Source of the DNA: Earliella scabrosa
Lineage: Eukaryota > Basidiomycota > Agaricomycetes > Polyporales > Polyporaceae
Assembly (NCBI GenBank): GCA_022605405.1
Contig: JABYQQ010000016.1
Location: forward strand, 1,240,001 to 1,304,000
Direction of reading: 5' to 3'
Length of the DNA stretch: 64,000 bases
The notes below the pieces were generated by a model, which made no database searches, was not told the DNA's origin, and saw nothing but the letters and a program-made list of their open reading frames with translations. The position numbers and the translations under genes were made by a program. This document shows positions 11,541 to 21,138 of this stretch, piece after piece. Numbering within the stretch: the first letter of the stretch is position 1; the number at the start of each line of letters is the position of its first letter.

Positions 11541-12143
11541 TCACTGGATCGCGATCTTCTTCGGGGCCATCTCAGGGGTCGTCCGCGGGAAGGTGACCGT
11601 CAAGACGCCATCGACCATCGACGCCTTGATCTCCTCGGGCTGCAACACACGCTCGTCAGCACCCACGTCTCGCACATCGGGACTCAGAGCCAGACATACC
11701 TTGATGCCCTGCGGAAGAGGCAGCGCCCTCGAGAACTTGCCGAAGCGGCGCTCGCGCACCGAGTAGCCCTTCTCGTCGCGCTCGCTGGACACGGTGGACT
11801 CGCCAGAGACGCTCAGGACGCCGTCCTTGACGTCGATCTGGACGTTCTCCTTCGTCAGCCCGGGCAGCTCAAACGTCGCCGTCACGAGGTTCTTGTCCTT
11901 GTCCTCGTGGAGGTCCATCCTGTCGCCCTGGTCAGCATCCTTGCCCGCTACGCGACCAGGGGGAAAGATCGAGAGAACTCACCTGGGACGCATGGGCCGC
12001 GAAGCTGCGTTCGTGTTATCCCTCTGGGTGAGGGCCGATGACCCGCCGGAGGATCCGGTGCGGGCTGCGAAAGCCTCATCGAAGAGACGGTCGAAGTCGG
12101 CAAGGGAGTAGAACGGCTCGGTGAAGAACGTGCTGAGGGCCAT
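11541..12143 (-). CDS. hsp20: Small heat-shock protein (Hsp20 / alpha-crystallin)
   Basis: A chaperone that holds unfolding proteins. Three exons can be read. Exon 1 starts at 12143 (MALSTFFTEPFYSLADFDRL). Exon 2 begins at about 11919 (MDLHEDKDKNLVTATFELPG). Exon 3 follows an intron at 11640-11699. That intron is 60 bases long and in frame, so an unspliced read would insert 20 residues between GIK and PEEIKAS. The alpha-crystallin domain is complete: FELPGLTKENVQIDV, GVLSVSGES, RRFGKFSRALPLP and GVLTVTFP. The C-terminal KKIAIQ holds the I-X-I motif that docks subunits. Length, about 150 residues, is usual. TATA and heat-shock elements lie upstream. Confidence 0.9.
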
Positions 12144-12269
12144 TTCGAGTCGTGAAGGTCCGCCAGGAAGTAGAGAGGAGAAAGGGTGGTGAGAAAGAGG
12201 AAAGCAGTCTATGATCGTGAACTTGAAACTTTCGTCTAGCTGAGGAGACATGACCATGAGCGCGAGCCT

Positions 12270-12277
12270 TTTTATGC
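12270..12277 (-). promoter_or_regulatory. TATA-like box of Hsp20 gene
   Basis: On the minus strand an A-rich CATAAAAA run lies about 130 bases upstream of the Hsp20 ATG, a plausible TATA element for an inducible gene. Confidence 0.5.
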
Positions 12278-12458
12278 ATCAAGACAATGGCCTGTAAGCG
12301 AGGTGGATATTCGAGAACAGGATGGTTGAGAACATACCAGGCGCCGTACTGTGACGTGAGAGATGAAGTCATTGGTTGCGATATTGCTTGGGCGTCTGTT
12401 TCTGGACTTTTCCAGACCTGCGAGTGGTCTTTCTTCAAATTCTTGGCAAATACCCGTG

Positions 12459-12471
12459 TTCTCCAAGATTC
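12459..12471 (-). promoter_or_regulatory. Candidate heat-shock element
   Basis: On the minus strand the bases read GAATCTTGGAGAA. This fits three alternating GAA/TTC units with one mismatch (TTG for TTC). A second half-site pair TTCGAGAA is at 12310-12317. Both lie upstream of the TATA-like box, where heat-shock factor would be expected to bind. Confidence 0.5.
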
Positions 12472-12614
12472 CTCGACATTTACTCATCATCAGCGGCCAC
12501 GGACAGTTGTGCGCACTAAGCGAGAGGGATTAGATAGGCGCAAAAAAGTAAGATACTTGGACATCGTGGTCGTTACTAGACATGTCTACCCAATATTGTA
12601 TACTTCTAAACTCT

Positions 12615-14577
12615 TCACTCGAAGTTCCTGCGACGGTACATGATCTGCGACGGCAGCGGCTGTACCATCATGGACTAATGACACCGACGTCAGTACAGTA
12701 TAACAACATAGTCAGTACAACAGACAACTCACCGCGTAATCAGACTTGGGGAACGACCCTTCGATGCGCAACTCAATGCGACGGACGAGCGATGCGATGA
12801 CAGTGCTGATCTGCAAGTACGCGAACTGCATAGGCACGTCATCAGCAAAGGCTCCCCGAGCAAAGAAAAAGTCAACTCACCTGCTCGCCAATGCACCGAT
12901 GACGACCAGCACCGAAGGGAAGGTACGGGCTGACCGTGCCCTTGCTGACCATACCGAAGCCGAAGTCGACCTTGTCGCCCTCGTTGTACTGCTTGTGCGC
13001 CTGTGCAGCCACACCCTTCTCGTCGTACCACCGCGTCGGCTCCCACGACTCCGAGTTCTCCCACACGGTAGGGTCGAGCTGGCTGATGAGAGGAGAGGCA
13101 AGCACAATGTCGCCCTTGGGCACGACGTAGTTCACGTCCTCAGAGGGGGCCGCAAGGGTCGCAGGAACCGGGATGTCGGTGTGCGCCATGCGCATGATGC
13201 TGTGGATCGGTGGGTGGAGCCGGAGCGTCTCGCGCACAACGGCGTCCAGAACCTTGAGCTCACGGATGTCGTCGTACCCCATGTCCCGGAGACCACCGTC
13301 AGGCGTGCCGAAGTGCTTGACCTGTTCTTTGTACAGCGCCTCCTGGATGTCCGGGCGGTCGGCGAGGTGAAGCATGGTCCAAGCGAGCGAGGAAGAACTC
13401 GTGTGCTGGCCGGCCATGAGGAGAGCAATGAGGATGTGGGCAATCTCGTGGTCAGGGATGGGGGAGCCGTCCCGGTAGCGCTGCTTCATGAGCGAGGCGA
13501 TGACATCGTCTTCATGGGGCTGCAGGACGTGGTTAGTCCTGTTGACTAGCCTCAGCACGAATGTCGCTTACCTCCTCCGGATGCTCGCGACGGTACTTGA
13601 TGATGCTCTGGTAGAAGGAACTCATCTTTGCGTGCGCGGCGTCCCTTTTCCGGTAGCTCGGCAATGGCAAGTTAGGGATCATCCAGTGGAGGGGGGTGAA
13701 TCCATGGTCAAGGTCGGAGTACACCTGCGCGAAGTCCTTCGTCAACCGCTCACGGATCTCCTTGCCCTGAAGCGTGCGCGAAGCCGTGAGGATAGTGATC
13801 TCCGAGAAGGTCTTCAGGACGGGGAATGCACCCCATTCGTTGATGTCGTTCATCTGGTACACACGGAAGGACGGGTCCGTGTTGAGGTAGTCCTTGATTT
13901 CGTCTTCAATCATGCCAACGTATGCGCGGAATTTGTCGATGGTCAACGAGACCTTGACAAACTTCTTCTGCTCCATAAGCTTCTCGTTCGGGCAGTCGTA
14001 CACGACGTCCTTGCCGAAAATGGGGGTAGTCAAGGGCTGAGAAGCTCGTCATGTCTTGCTCTGAATTGTGAGGATTTGCAGAACATACCGAGTAGACGTC
14101 TTCCGCCGCGAGCTCCGTGTGCTTCCCTCCGAGAACATAGTTGTTGCCTTGAGTGCCCAGGGTGACGGTGACACGTCGGCCGAGTAGCATGAAGGTAAAG
14201 CAATTGCCATACTGCAGGCAGGACGCTTTACTTGGGACGACCAAGGGCGAGCATCGGTGTGAACGTACCTTTTCCCTGCATTCTCGGAAGAAAGCTACCG
14301 GGTCACGGCCGTACGCAGGAGCGGAGCCAAGGTAGGGTATCCAATGCCAGACCATGGGCGGTGTGGACTTCGAACGGGGTATCTTTTGCACAAGGTTTGC
14401 ACGAGCTCGAGCATGCGAGAGGTTGGGAACACTCACCAACTGCCAGAGAACGTTGAGAACAATGGACAGCACGGGAACGTTGATCATGGCGAGGAGAAGA
14501 AGACGGGGCGTCGAGGGCCACTCGAGGTGAGTGAGGGTACCCGTCCAGGGCTCGGTGAACGTTGCGTTGGCCGCCAT
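12615..14577 (-). CDS. ERG11: Lanosterol 14-alpha demethylase (CYP51)
   Basis: A cytochrome P450 of the endoplasmic reticulum that removes the 14-alpha methyl group in ergosterol synthesis and is the azole target. The start at 14577 (MAANATFTEPWTG) is followed by a membrane anchor (LLLLAMINVPVLSIVLNV). Further marks are PMVWHWIPYLGSA, then YGNCFTFMLLGRRVTVTLG, then GFTPLHWMIPNLPLPS, typical of CYP51. The I-helix reads ALLMAGQHTSSSS, the K-helix ETLRLHPP, and the heme loop FGAGRHRCIGEQ. The last exon is short: after an intron it encodes SMMVQPLPSQIMYRRRNFE and stops at 12615. There are at least six introns. Both this gene and Hsp20 run leftward, so the region 12144-12614 is the Hsp20 promoter. 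Confidence 0.93.
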
Positions 14578-15692
14578 GGATGCCGTCGAGCTCGAGCTCG
14601 TCGTCGGAGAGGAAGAGACGAGGGGAGGAACGAGGCGTGCGTTGGGTGGGAGCCAGTGGGGTGGACGTGATATACAATTTATTCGCCGGAGCATCGAACC
14701 ATTCCCACTTTCCCAATCAGGCATTCGCTTCTCCTCATTTGGACCCAGGTCTCTCTAGTCCGCCCTGTCCCCCGCCCTTCCCTTCGAGACCTCTCGCTCT
14801 ACCAATCGACCCGCCCGTATTTTCATCTCGTCAGACATTTCAATGCCGCTCTGTGCGCTGGCAGGCGTCGCCGAGGAGGCGTAAACGGAGCTCCCGCCCG
14901 TGGGCGCCACACCATTTCGCGCCGTTCCCACCTGGAGGAACAAGCATGCTATCCTTGTACCAGACGTTCGCATCCGCGTCCGGTCTTGCGCACGCTACGT
15001 GTATTTTTCACTACGCTTGCCAAGTGTACCGCTGCGTGTAGCACAAACCACTAGTACAAACCATTTGAAGACGGATCTGCCGCCAGGATGACACGTAATT
15101 TAGAGCTACACATCGTGCCGGAGGTTTATCCGGTTCACCCTGAAGGTACTACATACTTAACGTCCTGGAGACCTTTGCAGATTGATGGTACGGTAATACT
15201 GCCGGCCTCGTGGATGAGCAAGAGTATGTACTCCGTATCGTTCAATCATGGATCGCTGAGTAGTCGACAGATCTGGCCGCAGGTTGAATCATGACCTCCG
15301 CCGCATCGTCTGGGCGACTCTGCCCTTCAGAATGGTCTTCGGCATCAAGCAACAAGTTAGCCGCCAGGATGGTTCGAATCTCGCTGTACAGAAAAATAGT
15401 GCCGTCGACTAGCCTCAGGAAGCCTGTGCAATCGCGAGACGAAAGAGTTCTTCAGCGCTGGTCCTACGATTCTCTCCTCCTGTGCGAGACTGTCTTGTTC
15501 GTTGATACATACTTCGTCCTCCTCCGACAGTCCTCCCCAGCAGCGAGCTTACATAATCATTGTCGGCCCGTGGGCGCCAGCCCCCAAAGTACACCATCGG
15601 TTACCCAGTTCAACCACCTGCTCCCCGCTCTCACCATCTATCCAAGAATCCTTCCAAGCATTCTGGCCCGCTACTACTCAACACCCAGTGCA
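14578..15692. other. Intergenic between ERG11 and F-box gene
   Basis: A divergent promoter region of about 1.1 kb between the leftward ERG11 gene and the rightward F-box gene. Short open frames on both strands show no family resemblance. No repeat was recognised. Confidence 0.45.
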
Positions 15693-16856
15693 ATGCGAAA
15701 GAAGACCAAAGTAAGCCTGAGGATCTCATCGGTCTCTCATACTCCACCGTAACCACCCTGAACTGCGTTGCAGGTACATACTCGCCGTCAGGTCGAGCTA
15801 GAGGGCTACAGCCCTCTGTCCAGGCACATCCCATTACCGGTCGAGGTTTTAGAAGCCATCTTTGCGCTCGCATGCACGGACAATGGACGTACAGGCTGCG
15901 CTCTCGCTCGCGTCTCCAAATTCGTCCGAACGGCTTCACGCGCTGTCCGCTTTACCACTGTTGAACTGCGTGCCCAGCGCCCAAGTCAAGTCTCGCGATT
16001 CCTGTCCGCCTTCACTGCTCAGCTAGCTGAAGCCGACGCCGTGGGGTCCGTCAAGCCCCGAGTCAGGCACCTGTTTCTTGCTACGGCTACGCAACAGCAT
16101 ACGAACGACGGGCCGAAGTACAGACAGAGCGTGCAGTCTCTCCTCGAGCTCGTTTCCCCCAGCCTGAAAACCCTGTTCGTCCTGCGGAACCACCGAAAGT
16201 ACAACATGGAACTCCGCTTCCCGGATCTCCACTCGTTCAGCTTTCCAATGCTCCAGGAGCTGCATTTATTTGGGAGCTGGTACGACTTCCTGCCACCGTT
16301 GCCCTCTTCGTGGAATATCGGGGCAGCACCGTCCCGTCAGGTTGTGCTCCCTCGCCTCACACACCTCCATCTCTCCGACGCTTCTATCCTCGGGAACATA
16401 GTTGAATTATCCCGGTGGGCCGCATCCGCGCCCAACGTACGTTACCTCCGACTCTCGGATGTCAAATACAGCGGTCTCACCGACCTAGAGCGTCTGGGAG
16501 GTGAGCCTCATGCTTTCGCTTTCTCTGATGCAGCAAAGTCTGATGCTTGAGAGTCAGACATCAATGTGAAACCCATGTTCGAGCACCTGGAGGTCCTCAT
16601 CGTGAAGCCAGCTGCACCACGATATAGGTCCAGGGGTCATACTCCGCCGGCGGGCCATTCTTCCTACCTCGACTGGCTGTCCGAGACCCATAAGAAGGCC
16701 ACGCGGCCATGGGCCCTGCTCCCTGGCAGCTCGGAACCCCTCACGTTGCGGGCCTATGGAGATGCTGCGAGGAGGGCATGGAGAGACAGGGAAGGGGGAC
16801 GTTGGGAAAGCTGGTCTGTCGACGACGAGTATTTTGGGAGTGGCACGGACGTGTAG
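15693..16856 (+). CDS. F-box-like protein
   Basis: Likely substrate adaptor of an SCF ubiquitin ligase. Exon 1 (15693-15710) encodes only MRKKTK. An intron at 15711-15773 leads to VHTRRQVELEGYSPLS. The F-box follows at once: HIPLPVEVLEAIFALAC...CALARVSKFVRTASRAVRF. The rest is leucine-patterned and LRR-like (VRHLFLAT, LKTLFVL, MLQELHLFGSW, LTHLHLSDAS, VRYLRLSDV). A second intron at 16501-16557 removes a stop and joins RLG to DINVKPMFEHLEVLIVKP in frame. The protein ends at 16856, about 360 residues long. Such F-box proteins are numerous in mushrooms, and the target cannot be told from sequence. Confidence 0.8.
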
Positions 16857-17625
16857 GTGCGCCTTCCCGTCATGGTGAGCTTACCTCGCGTACTTCCCGT
16901 TTGGCGCGGAAACGCACTCGTGCAAGAGTGAACGGGTAAGTCGATATTGTACCCCTTTTGTCCGTTGACGTGGAGAATATGGCTCCGAGTCGATCCTGCG
17001 CAATTCGCGTCTTTTCAGATAGGCACGCACGTCCACTACATGGGATTCTCGCGGGAGGGGCAGTTCCCCAACCTTCAGCATATGCCGTTTAGCATGTAAT
17101 GTCCGAATGATGACTTTGGATGTTCGAGTTCACGATGGCGAACGCTAAGAATTAAGTTATGTTGAAACTTGAAGTCCCCCAGTGACGTGCATTCACCATC
17201 CGGTTACAAGCGGCCATCAATTGCAACTCAGGCTTGAGGTCACTGGAAGCCAGAAGCGCCCATGTTCCAGTCTTTTTTTTTTTTTTTTTTTTTTTTTGGA
17301 TCTGTCTAACTATGTACATGGGATAGTAATACATGCAGTGCTTCGACAGCCGTCTGCTAGCAAAGACGGGGTTTTCAAATGGTCCCCGCGAACATGTATA
17401 ACGCATGCATCTCGCCTGTATGCGAGTGAGTCGGGGCAGTTGAGGCGGTGGTGTTCATAGTATCGGAGCGCGTGCTAATTCTCCAGGGGGCTCCCTGGCG
17501 CGTCCTCGAAAGATAACGCCGAGGGATTCTTCTGGAGGAATAACTGAATATCATAGAATGGGCCCATGTTCCAGTCGGCGGTCGCAGACACCCCGGCACA
17601 GCACTCCGTCACTTGCTTGTCCACC
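16857..17625. other. Intergenic with a 25-base T run
   Basis: No gene is seen. The notable feature is an uninterrupted run of 25 T at 17273-17297, between the F-box gene and VMA9. Confidence 0.45.
17273..17297. repeat. Homopolymer T(25)
   Basis: Twenty-five T in a row on the plus strand. It could be a slippage-prone tract or the poly(A) tail of an old reverse-oriented retroposed copy. No matching retroposed body was recognised beside it. Confidence 0.9.
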
Positions 17626-17954
17626 ATGTCGTCCTCACTGCCTACGCTCTTTATTCTCGCGATCGTGCTCGGTCTCATGGCCGCGGGATGGTTCTCGACC
17701 CCCAAAGGTCCCAACCAGACGTGAGCTGCCCCACATATTGCAGCGCTGCCTTGGACATGGCTTCATTTCGTTCCGCAGGCTCATTCGGACCAGCATCCTC
17801 CTGACGCTCACCTGTTGCTACCTGATGTGGACTGTGACGTACCTTGCCCAGGTACACCCATTGGAGAGTGAGTACTATCATGCTGTTTGTCGTCGTGCTG
17901 TGTCGTGGACCTGTTATGTCTGCAGGTCCAAGGCGGTCTCTTGTGGAGGAGTGA
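17626..17954 (+). CDS. VMA9: V-type ATPase subunit e (Vma9)
   Basis: A tiny subunit of the membrane sector of the vacuolar proton pump. Three exons: 17626-17720, 17779-17867 and 17926-17954. They join as MSSSLPTLFILAIVLGLMAA, GWFSTPKGPNQT, LIRTSILLTLTCCYLMWTV, TYLAQVHPLE, SPRRSLVEE. Two membrane helices (residues about 5-24 and 36-56) and the ending HPL.-.PRR match the known Vma9/ATP6H pattern. Length is about 70 residues, as expected. Both introns have GT...AG ends and standard length. No single reading frame covers the gene, so simple ORF scans miss it. Confidence is high because both helices, both splice joins and the tail agree. Confidence 0.88.
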
Positions 17955-18689
17955 GGTAGTAGGAGGGTCAGGGTAGGCGGGGATGGACCTTTTCTGCTCT
18001 TTGGTGCGTTCATGTCCTCTGTTCCTTATCGCGTTCTCCAACTTCATTGCGCTATACAGGACCATTGTAGACTATCGCACACATGGAGCTCAGCAGCATA
18101 GCTTGCGCTCATGTCTATATCCATGCATTCACTACACATCTGCGACCAGCCTGTCACGCTCGTTAGGATTTACATCTCATACGACCTTTCACCAATTCAC
18201 CAAACGGCACCCTTGAACTCTTGCACATGGCATACCCGCTTTGTCTGGTCCTACGCCCCGGGAGGTCGCATAGCCCCGGTGAGGAGGCTCGAAGTTGAGT
18301 CTTGACAGATGTCGCCACGGTCCCAAGTTGAACTCCCGTTCCCCCACTTCAGGCTACATTCACAAGTGCTGGTCGCAAGTCGACATTCACCGAAGACACC
18401 CTGCAATTCCAAGGACTTCCCTCATGCCAAACCGGCGTCCGAATGCAAGCTCGCAAGGTGTCTTTGCGACTCCGTTCACACTGCAGTTACTTCCGGATCA
18501 CAGGTATATTCCCGCTTTGTTGCCCTGTGTTACGTCGTAAGCCGTTTTGTCGTATATCCTTGTGATACATCTTCCATTGTCCATTGTCCTAGACGCTCAT
18601 TAGCCAGCAGTACATATAAGGTCCGCCGCTGGTTGGGCCCTCTGCCTCACCAACCACCTCCACCATCCACGCCCTATCTGTCGTTTGAC
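17955..18689. other. Intergenic between VMA9 and tandem gene A
   Basis: About 0.7 kb with no supported exon. It carries a TATA box near its right end for the next gene. Confidence 0.45.
18615..18620 (+). promoter_or_regulatory. TATA box of tandem gene A
   Basis: TATAAG 75 bases before the ATG at 18690. The paralogue downstream has an equivalent box, which supports its role. Confidence 0.55.
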
Positions 18690-19433
18690 ATGTCCTCGAC
18701 GGCAACAGTACCATCGTCGGACGAAACCTTCCGGGACTATCTCCTGGAGGAGATCCGCGCGAAGTATCCCAACTTCACACCAAGACACGACTTCGACATT
18801 CTGGTGCTCAGCGACCAGGAGTACGAAGGGCCTCCGGGTGGAATCTACGCATGGTTGGATGGCGAGTTGGCCGAAGCCGTCAACGACGGAGGAGACGTGG
18901 ATGAAATCGTCGAGAATGCGCGGCACTTGCTTAGCGCTTCCATGGCGCTTCACAGCACAGGGGTACGTGGTTATGAGCTATGACAGCTACACTGGGCTCA
19001 ACCTCATCGTTTTGATCAGCGCAAACCCACCCCTGCTACACGGAACGTCTTTATCCGTCCCATTCCTGACACCCCTTGGTCGTTCCGCATCTTCCCAGGT
19101 GCCAGCGCCAGGAGCGAATGGTGCTTGGACTTCGTCCACACTAGCACAGGAGAGGCGGTGAACTCGCCTTTCCAGTTCGAACTCTTCCAGGTTCCGAACC
19201 AAGCCAACCCCTACGTCCCGACCGCACGAATTCATCTCCTTGAGCATGGCTGGGGAGAGAATACTATTTTGCCTGGCGAGGAGAGGTTCGTCTTGCGGGA
19301 TGGGATGACGTATCTCTTGAAGCGCACTGGTCACGAGGACATCCGGTTCACTATTCCGACCCGTTCTGCCCCATCCACAGAGACCGACGATCATGACGTG
19401 AACGAGCTCGATCTTCCCCGTACTGTGTCCTGA
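18690..19433 (+). CDS. Unknown protein, tandem paralogue A
   Basis: I do not recognise this family. Exon 1 starts at 18690 (MSSTATVPSSDETFRDYLLE) and ends in HSTG at 18963. An intron to 19019 leads to RKPTPATRNVFIRPIPDTPW, then SFRIFPGASARSEWCLDFVH, TSTGEAVNSPFQFELFQVPN and a tail ending LDLPRTVS. The first half is acidic and helical (EEIRAKYPNF, VDEIVENARHLL). The second half looks like beta strands (IRPIPDTPWSFRIFPGA, VLRDGMTYLLKR, IRFTIP). There is no signal peptide or membrane helix. It is closely related to the gene at 20162, with the same intron place and phase. Length is about 230 residues. Confidence 0.7.
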
Positions 19434-20161
19434 TTTGTTTTTGTACCGCCCTTGCCATATTACCTTGTACGATATCTCCCCCCTCCCATGAATCCAGCCC
19501 TCGGTCCTCGCAGTGTACTTCATCTCTTGTTCCATAGTTCTACCGAGCGTAATCCAGTTGATGTGGTCGTCAATAGCTTCTGGTATCGTCTTTTGATGTG
19601 CTCGTCCCCAGTCAAGGATTGCTGAGGCGTTGACGGGCGTTGACTTCCAAACATGAAGGAGGTTCGTGCGATCTTGTTTGCCTTTCGTTTGTTGCGATTG
19701 ACTACTCGTGTTCATTTCCTCCCAGGTGCTATTACGACTCTGCCCATTGATCGTGCCCCTTTGATCTTGACTCTGGGTGACGACCTCCGCTTGATGGAAA
19801 GTTGTCCGTGAGCTCCGGGTGAGTGAGAATGATGCATGCACCCCGCTCGCGATAATCGATTGGTTTGCTAACGACGCATGCTAGGCAATGGCTGGCAAAT
19901 GAGAATCAGAATCATCTTCCGTCGTGCGCATTGTTCGCCTCAAACCGTCTAGTGTGCCGTGAGCCTTCCTTTGTTCGGTCCAGTCCATCAAATTCATTGT
20001 GCGAGCGGCCCGGGACGCTTCCAAGGCGCGCTTCTGGTCACTTATAAACATGGCCCAAGATTTACCGCCAGCTGTTCCTGCACATCTTCCAACCACAACC
20101 ACCTGTGTGCGCATTCCAGCGACGGCACATCCGGAACTGAAACTGCTATCGTTCCAGCAGC
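19434..20161. other. Intergenic between tandem paralogues
   Basis: Contains the 3' flank of copy A and the promoter of copy B. A long open frame on the minus strand (18987-19841) crosses it but overlaps the real exon of copy A and has no supporting features. Confidence 0.45.
20043..20048 (+). promoter_or_regulatory. TATA box of tandem gene B
   Basis: TATAAA 119 bases upstream of the ATG at 20162, matching the arrangement in copy A. Confidence 0.55.
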
Positions 20162-21068
20162 ATGTCTCCCACTGAGAAGAAGAGTCCGCCTGGCGTGCCA
20201 AAGGTGCGCGGTCGCTGGTCAATTGCCTCCGCGACCATGATGCTAACCAACCATTCGACATTATTGCAGGTGCAGCGTCACCAACCCTATGATCGATCGA
20301 CGAGGCCCAACGCTCGCGGCAACGATGAACCGACCGATTCCGTGTCATCACCACCTGAAACGATGCGCGACCTCTATCTCGAATCGAGCCGCAAGAAGTA
20401 CCCCAACTTCGTACCGCAGAACGACTTCGAGATCCTCGCTCTCCTCGACTACAAAGGACCGGAAGAAGGTATCCGCGCATGGATGGACAAGCTTGTTGCC
20501 GAACGTGTCGCCATGCAAGGCAGCTTGGATAGGGTCATCGCAAGCGCGCAGAGGTTTGTGGGCCGTAGCACGAAGAATCTTACTGGGGTGAGTGGTTGCG
20601 GCTCATCTGCGTGGTACACGATTGGCTGAAGTGCGAGCCTAGCGCAAACCCTCTCCGAGTACGCCCAATGTCTTCGTGCGCCCGATTCCCAACTCCGAGT
20701 GGTCGATCCGCCTCTTCCCGGGGGCTGCATCGAGGATGGAATACTGTCTTGACTTCGTCCGCACGAGCACAGGAGAGGCTGTCAACTCGCCGTTCGCGTT
20801 CGAACTGCGACAGGTACCTGACCCTCTCGTACCGTGGGCCGCGCAGCCTGGGCCCCTCGTCTCACTTGAACGGGCTTGGGGGAAGGCCCAAGACGAGATC
20901 ATGCCCGGCTCGGAGAAATTCGTGCTGCATGATGGATGGACGTATAATCTGAAGCGTCCGGGTGAGATGACAGTGCGATTCACCGTTCCTGTTCGTACCA
21001 CCCCGGCCCGGTCTGCGACCCCTTCCAATGTGCACGTACTCGATCTCCCTCGTACGGTATCCGACTGA
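20162..21068 (+). CDS. Unknown protein, tandem paralogue B
   Basis: Paralogue of the gene at 18690. Exon 1 starts at 20162 (MSPTEKKSPPGVPK). A probable intron at 20204-20269 is 66 bases long and in frame, so translation through it stays open. The core follows: MRDLYLESSRKKYPNFVPQN, DFEILALLDYKGPEEGIRAW, then ...STKNLTG. After a second intron come RKPSPSTPNVFVRPIPNSEW, SIRLFPGAASRMEYCLDFVR, TSTGEAVNSPFAFELRQVPD and LDLPRTVSD. The stretch around CLDFVRTSTGEAVNSPF is nearly identical in both copies. The N-terminal extension is unique to B. Function is unknown and no domain is recognised. Confidence 0.7.
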
Positions 21069-21138
21069 CCGCTCGCTCTCCTGTTCTCGCATGTCGTAGA
21101 CGTTGTACTATTGTGACCGATCGGCTTAAGCCCGAATG

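Noticed and set aside
18987..19841. 284-codon open frame on the minus strand
   Set aside because: It overlaps the second exon of tandem gene A, whose paralogue confirms the plus-strand reading. The part outside that exon has no family features or promoter.
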